Part shown: piece after piece, positions 24,400 through 32,499 of the stretch
Layout of the letters: each line of letters opens with the position of its first letter
Position numbering within the stretch: the stretch's first letter is position 1
NCBI GenBank assembly: GCA_019695305.1
Contig: JAIBAG010000023.1
Location: forward strand, 1 to 35,968
Reading direction: 5' to 3'
DNA: 35,968 nucleotides
Source of the DNA: a bacterium
GTDB taxonomy: Bacteria; UBA10199; JAIBAG01
The notes under the pieces: model-generated
What the model saw: the letters and a program-made list of their open reading frames with translations, nothing else
Databases searched by the model: none
Told to the model about the DNA's origin: nothing
Position numbers and translations under genes: made by a program

Positions 24400-24876
24400 T
24401 TACTTTTTAACACCACAAGGGTATTTTTTTTCAACAGCCATAAACACTAATTGTCTACCCGTTTGACCTTCAGCTGCCCAAGTTTTGTCTGACAAATACA
24501 TATCTTTAACAGCAGAAACTATATCCTCATTTTGGACTCCAGCATTAGGTAAACACGTGCTTAAAAACATTCTAGGGATTACTTTACCTATCGCTATTAA
24601 TTCTGCATCAGTTTGTTTATTCATAGCCAGCAAAGTCCCAAATGTATCCTGATCTAGTCTAAAACCATCAACCACACCTTGAATATATGAATAGCATCTA
24701 TTTACAGCTACCATATCCTGAATCAATGAAAGAGAGTTTTCACTTGGATTCTTGGCATTTACTTTTTCCTCGAGCTTACATTGCTGATATAGTTCAGTTG
24801 CTGTTATCCCAAACACTGAAGAAGCTGGGGTTAAAAATATAAATAAAATGAAATATCTAAAATAACTTTTAATCAT
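24400..24876 (-). CDS. Rap1a/Tai-type immunity-like secreted protein
   Basis: The product has 158 residues with a signal peptide (MIKSYFRYFILFIFLTPASS). The mature part follows the Rap1a/Tai pattern: a first Cys (LYQQCKLEE), NRCYSYIQGVVDGF, then STCLPNAG, a helix ending in VKDMYL, and a final KKYPCG. Members of this family neutralise periplasmic amidase toxins delivered by type VI secretion, but many occur without a known toxin. No toxin gene is seen next to it, so it may protect the host or serve another periplasmic role. GGAGG lies about nine bases before the ATG. Confidence 0.65.
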   Translation of the reverse strand: MIKSYFRYFILFIFLTPASSVFGITATELYQQCKLEEKVNAKNPSENSLSLIQDMVAVNRCYSYIQGVVDGFRLDQDTFGTLLAMNKQTDAELIAIGKVIPRMFLSTCLPNAGVQNEDIVSAVKDMYLSDKTWAAEGQTGRQLVFMAVEKKYPCGVKK

Positions 24877-24904
24877 AAAGAACTTCCTCCGTTTTCCTTA
24901 AGTA

Positions 24905-25441
24905 TTATTTACCTCTTATTTGATTTAGAATGATTATTACTAGAAGAATTATAATTACAGTAGATTTGTCAAAATGTATCCCTGATACCCATGTGAATAA
25001 TAAAACTATAGCAATGGTAATTATAATACAGCTAATTAATATACCAATGCTTTTACCTATTTTATAAGTCCAATATTTGAATTGTGAATCTAAGTAAATG
25101 TAACCTTCTTGATAAACAAAATCTTTGATAATTGGGTTATCTTGAGCGGCTCTTTCCTTGGCTAATATTTTATCATTCCATTCCTCATGAATATCGTAAG
25201 TCATAAAAGCAGGAATCAGCATAGCCAATGGTGAAAAAAAGATTGGCTCAGGCTTTTTCCCCGATATTAATAATGCTATCGCTCCTCCTATTACATATAA
25301 AAATGATAGCAACAGTGGCAAGCACCCCCAACCTCCCATTTTTTTGACTTTAAATTTTTCAATATGAGTTCTATTTTTTTCAATAAGGCTTAATGCAATG
25401 ATACGTTTTTCCTTTTGAATTAATTTTTGTGAGGAATCCAT
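24905..25441 (-). CDS. Multi-pass membrane protein of unknown function
   Basis: The product has 178 residues with about four membrane segments: LPLLLSFLYVIGGAIALLIS, FFSPLAMLIPAFMTY, IGILISCIIITIAIVLLFTW and TVIIILLVIIILNQI. The loop between the second and third pairs is charged (DIHEEWNDKILAKERAAQDN). No family is recognised. It lies 15 bases after the lipoprotein gene and 28 before the Rap1a/Tai-like gene. Its position in an operon with a cyclase-like gene makes a membrane effector conceivable, but no nucleotide-binding domain is visible. Confidence 0.6.
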   Translation of the reverse strand: MDSSQKLIQKEKRIIALSLIEKNRTHIEKFKVKKMGGWGCLPLLLSFLYVIGGAIALLISGKKPEPIFFSPLAMLIPAFMTYDIHEEWNDKILAKERAAQDNPIIKDFVYQEGYIYLDSQFKYWTYKIGKSIGILISCIIITIAIVLLFTWVSGIHFDKSTVIIILLVIIILNQIRGK

Positions 25442-25456
25442 ATTGTATCATAACCT

Positions 25457-25936
25457 TTATCTATTCTTACACTCTCCTAAAAAAGTTTGAACACCACCAG
25501 TCCCCATAATTGAGTTGTGTTTAGTCCAGTAGGCAGTGCCATTCGCCCAAATCGTGAATAAATGGCCTCCGTTGTCCTGTGGTAAAAATAAACCAGCACC
25601 ACCGCCCTCTATATTTGGCTGAACCCCAACATTAAGTTTCAAAGAGTATATGGGCCCAACATCCCCACCAGATGAATAGCTAGACTTATCAGTAAATAGG
25701 TTATTAAACTCCCAGATAAGAGGTGTAGAATTATATGCTTTCTCCAAAATATAGTTATTAGAAAACTGTTTAGCTATAGCTGATTGCCCTTCTTGAAAAG
25801 TACAAGTTATGGAATGATCCAATAGAATTTTAGAATTTGTAAGTTTGATCTGTGATTCACATCCAAAGCTAAAAAGTGCTACTAAAAACAGAATGAAAAA
25901 TATTTTATGATTCATAACTTTTCTATTAAGCCTCAT
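25457..25936 (-). CDS. Lipoprotein of unknown function
   Basis: The product has 159 residues with a lipoprotein signal (KIFFILFLVALFSFGC, lipobox FGC). The mature part is beta-rich with Gly-rich loops (SSGGDVGPIYSL, NIEGGGAGLFLPQDNGGH) and two further Cys (SITCTF and GECKNR). No family is recognised. ATG 25936 overlaps the upstream stop by four bases (ATGA) with GGGAAG before it, so translation is coupled; an internal ATG at 25915 would also give a signal peptide. Confidence 0.65.
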   Translation of the reverse strand: MRLNRKVMNHKIFFILFLVALFSFGCESQIKLTNSKILLDHSITCTFQEGQSAIAKQFSNNYILEKAYNSTPLIWEFNNLFTDKSSYSSGGDVGPIYSLKLNVGVQPNIEGGGAGLFLPQDNGGHLFTIWANGTAYWTKHNSIMGTGGVQTFLGECKNR

Positions 25937-26391
25937 TTCTTCCCAGTTTCTTGAAAAATCACTTGTTTACCACTGATTGATTGTAAAAGTGATTGAAGGG
26001 TCATACTGTACTTCTTCTTACACTGTATTAGAAACGAAGCCGGTTTTTTATCTTTATCTATGTATTCAACACCATAGTTATCAATTTTCTTTTTGCTAAA
26101 AAGCATAAACAATGCAACGGGAGCAATAAGGATAGCTGTGGTAACACTTTCAGCAACACGTCTCCGTGCATACTCACCACCACTTAAGCCTGTAATATTT
26201 TTGCCGGGAATATTTTTATTTAGAGAAGCATTTGCAGCACTTTTATAAGTAACCACAAGATTGCCCGCTTGATTATCAATTGTACAAGGGCTAGTTTTCC
26301 CTTTAAAGTTGGTACATTGAGCTTGAATTCCAGCAAATACAGGGCTTGTAGTTAAACAAACACTTAATAAGCATAAAATTATTTTTTTCAT
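25933..26391 (-). CDS. Secreted or anchored protein of unknown function
   Basis: The product has 152 residues with a signal peptide (MKKIILCLLSVCLTTSPVFA) and a second hydrophobic stretch near the middle (VTTAILIAPVALFMLF) followed by KKK, so it may be anchored in the inner membrane. Three Cys remain in the mature part (QAQCTNF, TSPCTID, LIQCKKK). No family is recognised. It is the first gene of the element's leftward operon and is divergent from the XRE regulator, with an operator-like repeat between them. Confidence 0.65.
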   Translation of the reverse strand: MKKIILCLLSVCLTTSPVFAGIQAQCTNFKGKTSPCTIDNQAGNLVVTYKSAANASLNKNIPGKNITGLSGGEYARRRVAESVTTAILIAPVALFMLFSKKKIDNYGVEYIDKDKKPASFLIQCKKKYSMTLQSLLQSISGKQVIFQETGKK

Positions 26392-26421
26392 AAATCCATC
26401 TCTCTAAAATGAATGAAACCT

Positions 26422-26464
26422 ACTTATAGTGGGGTGTTTCTTATAACGACACCATCTTATAAGT
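26422..26464. promoter_or_regulatory. Operator-like inverted repeat between the cargo operon and the XRE gene
   Basis: ACTTATAGTGGGGTG (26422-26436) and CACCATCTTATAAGT (26450-26464) are inverted arms matching at 11 of 15 positions. A third related half-site, GTTGGTGTG, covers the XRE start codon. The repeat lies between divergent genes and so could control both. Confidence 0.5.
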
Positions 26465-26468
26465 TGGT

Positions 26469-26684
26469 GTGACTAAAACCAATCTCAAAAGGCAAGTAGC
26501 ACAGAATATAAAGAAAGCCAGAACAAAAAGAGGTTTAACTCAAGAAGCTGCCGCAGAACTTAGTGGTTTCCATTATAAGTATTATCAACGGATTGAATCG
26601 GGACTAGTGAATCTCACCTTGGATTCCTTGGGGAAGTTGGCGACCGCTTTTAAGGTTAAGGCTTCTAACTTTTTGGATAAATAG
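26469..26684 (+). CDS. XRE-family helix-turn-helix regulator
   Basis: This 71-residue protein consists of a single Cro/C1-type domain: LKRQVAQNIKKARTKRGLTQ, the recognition helix around SGFHYKYYQRIESG, and TLDSLGKLATAFKV. It starts at a GTG inside or next to the operator-like repeat, without a visible ribosome-binding site, so it may be read from a leaderless mRNA. It is the only plus-strand gene of the element. It is a good candidate for the repressor that controls itself and the divergent cargo operon. Confidence 0.8.
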   Translation: MTKTNLKRQVAQNIKKARTKRGLTQEAAAELSGFHYKYYQRIESGLVNLTLDSLGKLATAFKVKASNFLDK

Positions 26685-26688
26685 TTGT

Positions 26689-27006
26689 TTATTTTATTAC
26701 TTCTTTCAATTTCTCAAATTCTTTCATTAAACCCTTGGCCTCTTTCCTGAGGTGACAAGTCTCTCTACTGTAATGGCCATGCTTCCAATTGGCTTTTCTG
26801 CTATTATTAAGACCTAGCTCCGTTTTTGGTCCCGTGCTTTTCCCTCCATGCATTCGACAACGACCATTTTTCATAGCTGGCGCGAGACATGAACTCTTTT
26901 GTCGTGTTTTGGCACCACATCTAGGCGCATTATTAAAATCACCAGCCGGATTGCCATTTTTTAGCCAGCCTCGCCGCTTTGCATGGGGTTGATACTCACT
27001 TTTCAT
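26689..27006 (-). CDS. HGGXTG domain protein
   Basis: The product is a 105-residue basic protein with the signature RCGAKTRQKSSC, then PAMKNGRCRMHGGKSTGPKT. Cys and His residues form a small zinc-binding module ending in HGG-x-x-x-G. Such proteins are common in prophages and integrated elements, but their function is not known. ATG 27006 directly follows the stop of the upstream gene, with GGAGG before it, so the two are coupled. Confidence 0.8.
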   Translation of the reverse strand: MKSEYQPHAKRRGWLKNGNPAGDFNNAPRCGAKTRQKSSCLAPAMKNGRCRMHGGKSTGPKTELGLNNSRKANWKHGHYSRETCHLRKEAKGLMKEFEKLKEVIK

Positions 27007-27585
27007 TTATACCCTCCCCTTATCTTGCGCAATATTGCCGACAACAGCCTGTCCACCCTCATAAACATGCACGTGCTCTACTGTAACTTTTTGTTGAGAT
27101 TTGCCTCTTAACTTATTTAACGTTTCCATCTGTGTAGTAAATGTTCTTAGCAGCTTCGTGGCTCTATTCACATTTGCATCAACCATATCAGGATATTGTC
27201 CGTCTATAAGCGCTCTCTGAAAGAAGGTCATAGCTAAATTATGAGTACCTATCATTTGAGTGCACAAAAGCGTTTCCAACTCAGATTGGGGTTTTAAAGA
27301 ATGCAGAATAGCCAAGGCATTATTACTGTTCTGTTCGTGTTTACCTCTATCTGGGAAAGTCACCTTTACTTGATTTAAAAAGAGGGACATTAAACCCGCA
27401 TCTGTTGTACCCAAAGCTGCTGATATTTCTGCCACCACTTCAGGGGGAGGACTAATATCCAATCCGTCCGCAAGAGATATTTTGGGCGGAGCCTTTTCCT
27501 GCATCTTTTTATAAAATGCTTTCACTTTGGCCTCCTGAGTTTCATTCAATGGTTGTAAGGCTTGGTCTGAATCATTAGTTTTCAT
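27007..27585 (-). CDS. Conserved mobile-element protein of unknown function
   Basis: The product has 192 residues, is mainly helical, and has no signal peptide. The C-terminal stretch METLNKLRGKSQQKVTVEHV, followed by a conserved Gly-Gly turn (EGGQAVVGNI), resembles a tail I know from uncharacterised proteins of integrated elements. ATG 27585 has GGAGG eight bases upstream and overlaps the end of the TOPRIM/DUF3987 gene by 11 bases; an in-frame TTG at 27612 is less likely. It sits between the replication gene and the HGGXTG gene, a frequent order in such elements as far as I recall. Confidence 0.65.
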   Translation of the reverse strand: MKTNDSDQALQPLNETQEAKVKAFYKKMQEKAPPKISLADGLDISPPPEVVAEISAALGTTDAGLMSLFLNQVKVTFPDRGKHEQNSNNALAILHSLKPQSELETLLCTQMIGTHNLAMTFFQRALIDGQYPDMVDANVNRATKLLRTFTTQMETLNKLRGKSQQKVTVEHVHVYEGGQAVVGNIAQDKGRV

Positions 27586-29731
27586 GTATGCTACCTCCGT
27601 TTTCTGGGACAAAAGCCACAGAAGGTTTAATTTTGTAAATACTTGGGTTAACTTTGAATAAACGGCTTGGTCGATGGCTTACTAGGGGAGAGGGTAGTTT
27701 TTTGATATAGTTTCGCTCTTCTAATACATCAATAGCGCCCTCTAAATCTGCCGCTCTTTTAAAGTGATTCTTGTTTCCGTAATGGCAATCTCTAAAAGTA
27801 AATGACTCGGTTTGATTTTTCTCTAGCCATTTTAATATTTTCTTTGCCCCTTCAACAGAAGGGTCCGCACCCATAAGGTCAAAAACCTTTAAAGCGTGTA
27901 TAGATAAGCAATCAGCTATTTTTATTGCTGCATTTACGTCATCTTTTTGAATATAAACTTCCCACGGCTTAGCCTGCGCGTGCCTAGCTATATGAAGCAA
28001 TCCCGCTATTCTTATTACCGCTCCGGGAAGTTTTCCTGCCCAATCTTGTAATTGAGCAAATACTCCTTCCTCAGCTAATTCTTTCTCAACTTTTTGGGCA
28101 AATGAATTGAATAGCAAATAAGCTTCTTGTGTTAACCGAAGTGGATAAGCTTGCTTTTGACCATCTATGGATTGATTCCACGGTAAGTTTAATATTGAAG
28201 TTACTGTGGCATCGTAATTATTGCGTAGCTCCTCGGGCATCGCCAACATTTCCCTTTTTCTAAATCCCAAATTTGAAGCTGGCAACGCATACAAAAAACG
28301 GGCTAGCAATCCACGTCCACGAAAACCGGGTTTATCAGCTAACTTGCTTAACACTTCAGGTTGTGGAGCTATTCCTATGCTTAAACAGGGTTGCTCAAGC
28401 ATAATTGATGGCCTACCTTGTCGCGATACTCTAACAGGGCTTGCAGAATGTGACTGCAGATAAATATCTAGATTAGGAACACCGCCAGAATATCTACCTG
28501 CCATATTTTCAAATATTCCGCCTTCATCTGTAAAAATGCCCATGCGTTCATCATTCTCATACAAAAGAACAGTCAGTTTTTCTGCTGTTACATCTTGCGA
28601 CCATATTTGTGGACATTTTGGTATTAAAGGTAGCTTGGCTTCAAGCTCGGCAATTTCAGTCTTAAGTATATCTATATCCGCACTTTTTGACCGTGCCATC
28701 AACTTACGTTTATGGTTAATAACCTCAGTTAAGCTTTTATGCTCACTTTCTAAACGTTTAATCTCTGGTTCAAGAGTATTTCTCTTTTCTTTCTCCCATC
28801 GTCTTAAAGGAGGCAATACAGCTTTTAATATTGCTGTTTTTAAACTTGCAGGAGGCAAAGCCACGCATGTCCATATATTGACTGGCTCACGATAATCAGC
28901 CGTTACCTCAACAACAAATTTACCTGCGCAAATTGTTCCTAATACAGCCATGACCATCATTGCCGGTAATTCTATTGGTGTTTCCGTTGAGATGGCTAAA
29001 GCCTGAATAAAAAGCTCTATATCTTTTTGAAAAACATCATTTGGCCAAGATGGTAATGGAAAGCTATCTAAAGGAATTGGTAAAACCCAATCAGTTGGTA
29101 CCAATAAATCCCAGTCTTTTGGAAGCGGTGTACTATTATTCTGAACTAGCTCTATAAACTTCTGTTTTATAATCCCGCTATGCTCATCCGGTATGGGGCT
29201 TAGGCCATCCCACGATGGTATATGGGTTTGGAGCCAGTCAATAACATCGCCTCCTTCAGGAAGATTTGGAATTTTTAAAACTAAAATTTCAGGAGGAAAG
29301 GATAGCTTCTTTAAACATGTTGCAACCTCTTTAGCATAGGATGCCCCGGGGGTATCATTATCAGGTAATATAATCACCTTTTTAATACCGCTTAAAGGCT
29401 CCCAGTTGGCTTTAGAAGCTTGGTTTGATCCTCCGGGAGAGGTAAGGGCTGGCTGGTTTAAAGATTGAAGGGCTGAGGCACATTTTTCGCCCTCGACTAT
29501 AAAAGCTAGTTCTTTAGATTTACTAACCGTTTCTAAACCAAAGAGCGGGCGAGGCGTTTCAGCCCCACCCATCTCAAAGGTGTTCCCATTTTTTTTGAAG
29601 AAAGGGATGGTATCTTTACCGTTAGAGTCATCATATCGGGCAACTCCTCCCAACAAAGCACCGTTAAGGTCTTTATAATGCCAGAGATGAGTTAACCGTT
29701 TGTTCTTAAAGGTTGAGGGAACATTTATCAT
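27575..29731 (-). CDS. TOPRIM/DUF3987 primase-helicase-like protein
   Basis: The product has 718 residues and is the main replication protein of the element. The N-terminal TOPRIM domain is clear: IVEGEKCASAL at 78-88 and VIILPDNDTPGA around 119-130, with acidic metal ligands. The rest matches the DUF3987 helicase-like domain: TPIELPAMMVMAVLG, a degenerate P-loop position (ALPPASLKTAILK), a charged coiled coil (about 310-365), the segment IFTDEGGIFENMAGRYSG corresponding to Walker B, and FRGRGLLARFLYALP. The canonical G-x4-GK[ST] is lacking, which is also seen in some relatives. ATG 29731 has GGAGG at five bases and overlaps the CHC2 gene stop by four bases. Confidence 0.82.
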   Translation of the reverse strand: MINVPSTFKNKRLTHLWHYKDLNGALLGGVARYDDSNGKDTIPFFKKNGNTFEMGGAETPRPLFGLETVSKSKELAFIVEGEKCASALQSLNQPALTSPGGSNQASKANWEPLSGIKKVIILPDNDTPGASYAKEVATCLKKLSFPPEILVLKIPNLPEGGDVIDWLQTHIPSWDGLSPIPDEHSGIIKQKFIELVQNNSTPLPKDWDLLVPTDWVLPIPLDSFPLPSWPNDVFQKDIELFIQALAISTETPIELPAMMVMAVLGTICAGKFVVEVTADYREPVNIWTCVALPPASLKTAILKAVLPPLRRWEKEKRNTLEPEIKRLESEHKSLTEVINHKRKLMARSKSADIDILKTEIAELEAKLPLIPKCPQIWSQDVTAEKLTVLLYENDERMGIFTDEGGIFENMAGRYSGGVPNLDIYLQSHSASPVRVSRQGRPSIMLEQPCLSIGIAPQPEVLSKLADKPGFRGRGLLARFLYALPASNLGFRKREMLAMPEELRNNYDATVTSILNLPWNQSIDGQKQAYPLRLTQEAYLLFNSFAQKVEKELAEEGVFAQLQDWAGKLPGAVIRIAGLLHIARHAQAKPWEVYIQKDDVNAAIKIADCLSIHALKVFDLMGADPSVEGAKKILKWLEKNQTESFTFRDCHYGNKNHFKRAADLEGAIDVLEERNYIKKLPSPLVSHRPSRLFKVNPSIYKIKPSVAFVPENGGSIHEN

Positions 29732-30033
29732 TGTACCCTCCACTCTGTTGCCAGCTTTTGTACGGCATCGCTAAAATCAAGATTATATCGCTGCTTAACA
29801 AAAGCAATAATGTCTCTGCCTTTAGTTCCGCATGAGAAGCAATTGAATGCACCACTTTTTAGGTGGACATAAAAACTACCTTCTCTCTGGTCGCTGTGAA
29901 AAGGGCAAATACCGCCCAGAAACCATTGTATATTTTCGGAAGCAGGCATAATGCCCAACTCCGAATGATAAAAATCCATCGGTTCAATTTTTGTTTTTAC
30001 CTTAAATAAAAGTTTGGAAGTCGCACTATGCAT
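29728..30033 (-). CDS. Stand-alone CHC2 zinc-finger protein (primase DNA-binding part)
   Basis: The product has 101 residues and corresponds to the N-terminal zinc domain of DnaG-type primases. The ligands are Cys43 and His46 (ICPFHSDQREGSFYV) and Cys65 and Cys68 (FNCFSCGTKGRDII). Combined with the TOPRIM domain encoded by the next gene, this makes a split primase. The two genes overlap by four bases, as does the start of this gene with the one upstream. Confidence 0.88.
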   Translation of the reverse strand: MHSATSKLLFKVKTKIEPMDFYHSELGIMPASENIQWFLGGICPFHSDQREGSFYVHLKSGAFNCFSCGTKGRDIIAFVKQRYNLDFSDAVQKLATEWRVQ

Positions 30034-30376
30034 TGCAACCCCCTCTCGATTTTGCTACGGTTCTTGAAATACAAGCTAGATTCGGTTCTGACTGGACCTC
30101 GGAGGTAGTTGACGCTGCCTCCGGGGCCGCTAACATGCTCTTCACTCTCTCGCGTTCTTCATATGGCAGCCTATAATAGCCCGGGAGACATTGTTTGCCA
30201 TCACGGTCTTTCATGCTGAAGCGTTCGGTAATAATGCAAAAACCTTTACGTCTAAGCTGAAAGATAAGGTCAGGGCCATTAAGTTGGCCAGCGAGCTCTC
30301 GTAATCGCTTTGTGCTAACCGGTCCTTTGGTAAGTGTAATTAAGGCACGCTTTTGCCTTGGTGAAAGGGGTTTCAT
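30026..30376 (-). CDS. Phage-type helix-turn-helix protein
   Basis: The product has 116 residues. The N-terminal half looks like a winged helix (SPRQKRALITLTKGPVSTKR, then LRELAGQLNGPDLIFQLRRK, then YYRLPYEER), a type used by small regulators or replication accessory proteins of mobile elements. The C-terminal half is low-complexity. It overlaps its neighbours on both sides by a few bases, so it is a tightly coupled part of the replication operon. GGGGG precedes the ATG. Confidence 0.65.
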   Translation of the reverse strand: MKPLSPRQKRALITLTKGPVSTKRLRELAGQLNGPDLIFQLRRKGFCIITERFSMKDRDGKQCLPGYYRLPYEERERVKSMLAAPEAASTTSEVQSEPNLACISRTVAKSRGGCNA

Positions 30377-30591
30377 TGTTTACCCCCTTTCTTTTGGGCA
30401 TCTACCCAGTCAAAAAATTTGCCTTCGTCTATGAGAACTCGACGACCAACTTTAACTAGACAATAGTCAAAACCGTTCCTTTTTGCGTTAAAAACCAAAT
30501 GACGCATACCACCGACCGGGGGCCAAGGATGAAAATCAGCCCATTTTGTAATAGGAATGAGTTTGGTTTTTTCTTTTAATTCTGCTTCCAT
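30373..30591 (-). CDS. AlpA/excisionase-like small DNA-binding protein
   Basis: The product has 72 residues with the order seen in AlpA- or Xis-like proteins: a short N-terminus, WADFHPWPPVGGMRHLVFNA with the recognition part after it, then VKVGRRVLIDEGKFFDWVD, the wing-like segment in which such proteins place an Arg in front of LI. Its position near the integrase suits an excisionase or an activator of the operon. AAGGAG lies six bases before the ATG. Confidence 0.7.
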   Translation of the reverse strand: MEAELKEKTKLIPITKWADFHPWPPVGGMRHLVFNAKRNGFDYCLVKVGRRVLIDEGKFFDWVDAQKKGGKQ

Positions 30592-30688
30592 ACAATCTCC
30601 TTTTGCTATGAACCGAGCTGAATTGCTCGATAATGGGAGACTGTAAAATTTTCTCTGGCGATTGTCTGGGAAGGATAAGGCCCGGGCT

Positions 30689-31426
30689 TTATTTTTCCGG
30701 CTCTTCAGGTAAAATTTGAGGCTTCAAAACCGGTATAGATTGGATATATGAATTAGCCCTTTCATGGTGATATTTAGCTAACTTGGTCGCACTTTCCAAA
30801 TCCACATTTTTCCTTACTTGTTTTTCATCGATTAGGAGTTGACCAATTTCTTCAAAAGTTAATCCGCTGGATTTTTTATCCCAAATAAAAAGTTGTAAAT
30901 CAGTTTCATGTAACCTTTGAGGCCCCCATTCCATATCAGAATCTAATGAGCCAACGGCTAAATCGATGGCTTCACCAGCTAATAACAAAGCTATTTCCTT
31001 CGGTTGACTTACATCTAAAACCAAATGGAGGTATCTCCCATCTTCTAAAAACTCTGATTTTTTAGCAAATCTTATTGGGGGAGGGTAGCCACCTTCTAAT
31101 GTATCGATAACTTTCAATGAACTTTCCGCTATAGGAGACATTAATGTCTGATTCGGGGCTTTTATCCATCCAAGCTCTATGGAGTGAGAAATAGCATCAT
31201 TAAAATCCAATTTATAGTCATGCGGAACACTCAATCGGTAATATCGGGCGATTTCTAAGTATTTTACTGCTTGTTCTTGCCGCCCCTTTGTACCTTTTTT
31301 GTGCCTTAAAGCTTCTAGTTTATCAAAAGTTTTTTTATACCCTTCATTTCTTCTTATGCATTCCCAAATGAACTTTTTATAAGATAACAACCTTTGATTA
31401 CTTTCTTTTTTACTTTTAGAAGGCAT
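30689..31426 (-). CDS. Element protein with DUF6499-like N-terminus
   Basis: The product has 245 residues and no signal peptide. The N-terminal YKKFIWECIRRNEGYKKTFD resembles the W-E-x-x-R-R-N-x-x-Y motif of DUF6499-type regulators, and the C-terminal SGLTFEEIGQLLIDEKQV could be a helix-turn-helix. I place this as a likely DNA-binding protein of the element, with limited confidence. It starts two bases after the integrase stop codon, so the two are cotranscribed, and it may take part in controlling integration. Confidence 0.55.
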   Translation of the reverse strand: MPSKSKKESNQRLLSYKKFIWECIRRNEGYKKTFDKLEALRHKKGTKGRQEQAVKYLEIARYYRLSVPHDYKLDFNDAISHSIELGWIKAPNQTLMSPIAESSLKVIDTLEGGYPPPIRFAKKSEFLEDGRYLHLVLDVSQPKEIALLLAGEAIDLAVGSLDSDMEWGPQRLHETDLQLFIWDKKSSGLTFEEIGQLLIDEKQVRKNVDLESATKLAKYHHERANSYIQSIPVLKPQILPEEPEK

Positions 31427-31428
31427 AT

Positions 31429-32499
31429 TTATCCAAATATTTTCGCATTCATGTTAGCTACTACTTTAATCGTGTGGGCTTCCGACAAATGGCTGTAGCG
31501 TCGAACCATCTGGAGTGTTTTGTGACCTAATACTTCTGCAATTTCTGCAAGGGTGGCACCGTTCATGGCTAAATAAGAAGCAGTGGAATGGCGAAGGTCG
31601 TGGAAACGAAAATTTTCAATCTTTGCTTTTGCTAAAGCCGCTTCCCATGCTTTTTTAATTTCAACAGGCTTTTGTGGCTTTTGTCCCGATGGAAATACTA
31701 AGTCTGATTCTATATTTCTAACCTTAGAATGAGCTTTCATCAAGCCAAGTGCTAGTCCGGTTAATGGCAATACTCTGCGGTCACCATTTTTGGTATCATC
31801 GAGCACGATAACGCCACGATAAAAATCTACCTGTTTCCAGCGTAAAGATAGGATTTCCATTTTGCGGGCACCGGTCGATAGACACAGCACAACAATGTTA
31901 TAGAGATAGGGATTAGAACTTTCCTTACACGCAATTAGTAATCGCTCACGTTCGTCATCGGCTAGAAATCTGACTCTACCCCGCGGCTCTTTAGGCTTAC
32001 TTACCTTTCGTAAAGGGCTATCCTCAACCCATCCCCATTCTTTTACGGCGATAGTAAAAACATGGCTAAGTGCTGCCAGATAGCGATTTATGGTAGCTGG
32101 GGTTCTTAATTTGGTGGGATTTTTTTCATTTATAGGCTCGCTTGCCAGTTTGTCTCTGCAAGAAACGATTAAAGGAGTCGTAACATCAGAAAGTAAATAT
32201 GTACCAATTCGTTCTTTCCACCATAGCAGTTGTGTCTTTTGATTTCTGAGGCTGCGAGGTTTTTTAGGAAGCTCATCGCGAATATAACGGTCAATCATTT
32301 CGCTTAACGTATGCCGTTTTGCCTCTGAAGTTTTGAAGTGCCTTCCTTCGCGAATTGCGCTTTCTGTTTGCTGCACCCATTTACGCGCATCGGTTAACCG
32401 TTCAAAGGTTGCAGATTGAATTGGATAGCCTCGTAATCTAATTTTTACACGGAAACTCTTTTTGCCATCTGAAGTGATACGATTTTCGATAGTTGCCAT
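31429..32499 (-). CDS. int: Tyrosine recombinase (phage-type integrase)
   Basis: The product is a 356-residue integrase with all catalytic residues visible: Arg212 (STGARKMEILSLRW), Lys237 (DDTKNGDRR), His300 and Arg303 (FRFHDLRHSTASYL), His326 (VLGHKTLQM) and the nucleophile Tyr335 (VRRYSHLSE). The N-terminus has an arm-binding-like domain (KSFRVKIRLRGYPIQSATFE), then a SAM-like core-binding domain (TLSEMIDRYIRDELPKK, TPATINRYLAALSHVF). Its gene stands about 295 bases from the tRNA-Lys 3' end, the expected place for an integrase that targets that tRNA. No ribosome-binding site is obvious. Confidence 0.95.
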   Translation of the reverse strand: MATIENRITSDGKKSFRVKIRLRGYPIQSATFERLTDARKWVQQTESAIREGRHFKTSEAKRHTLSEMIDRYIRDELPKKPRSLRNQKTQLLWWKERIGTYLLSDVTTPLIVSCRDKLASEPINEKNPTKLRTPATINRYLAALSHVFTIAVKEWGWVEDSPLRKVSKPKEPRGRVRFLADDERERLLIACKESSNPYLYNIVVLCLSTGARKMEILSLRWKQVDFYRGVIVLDDTKNGDRRVLPLTGLALGLMKAHSKVRNIESDLVFPSGQKPQKPVEIKKAWEAALAKAKIENFRFHDLRHSTASYLAMNGATLAEIAEVLGHKTLQMVRRYSHLSEAHTIKVVANMNAKIFG

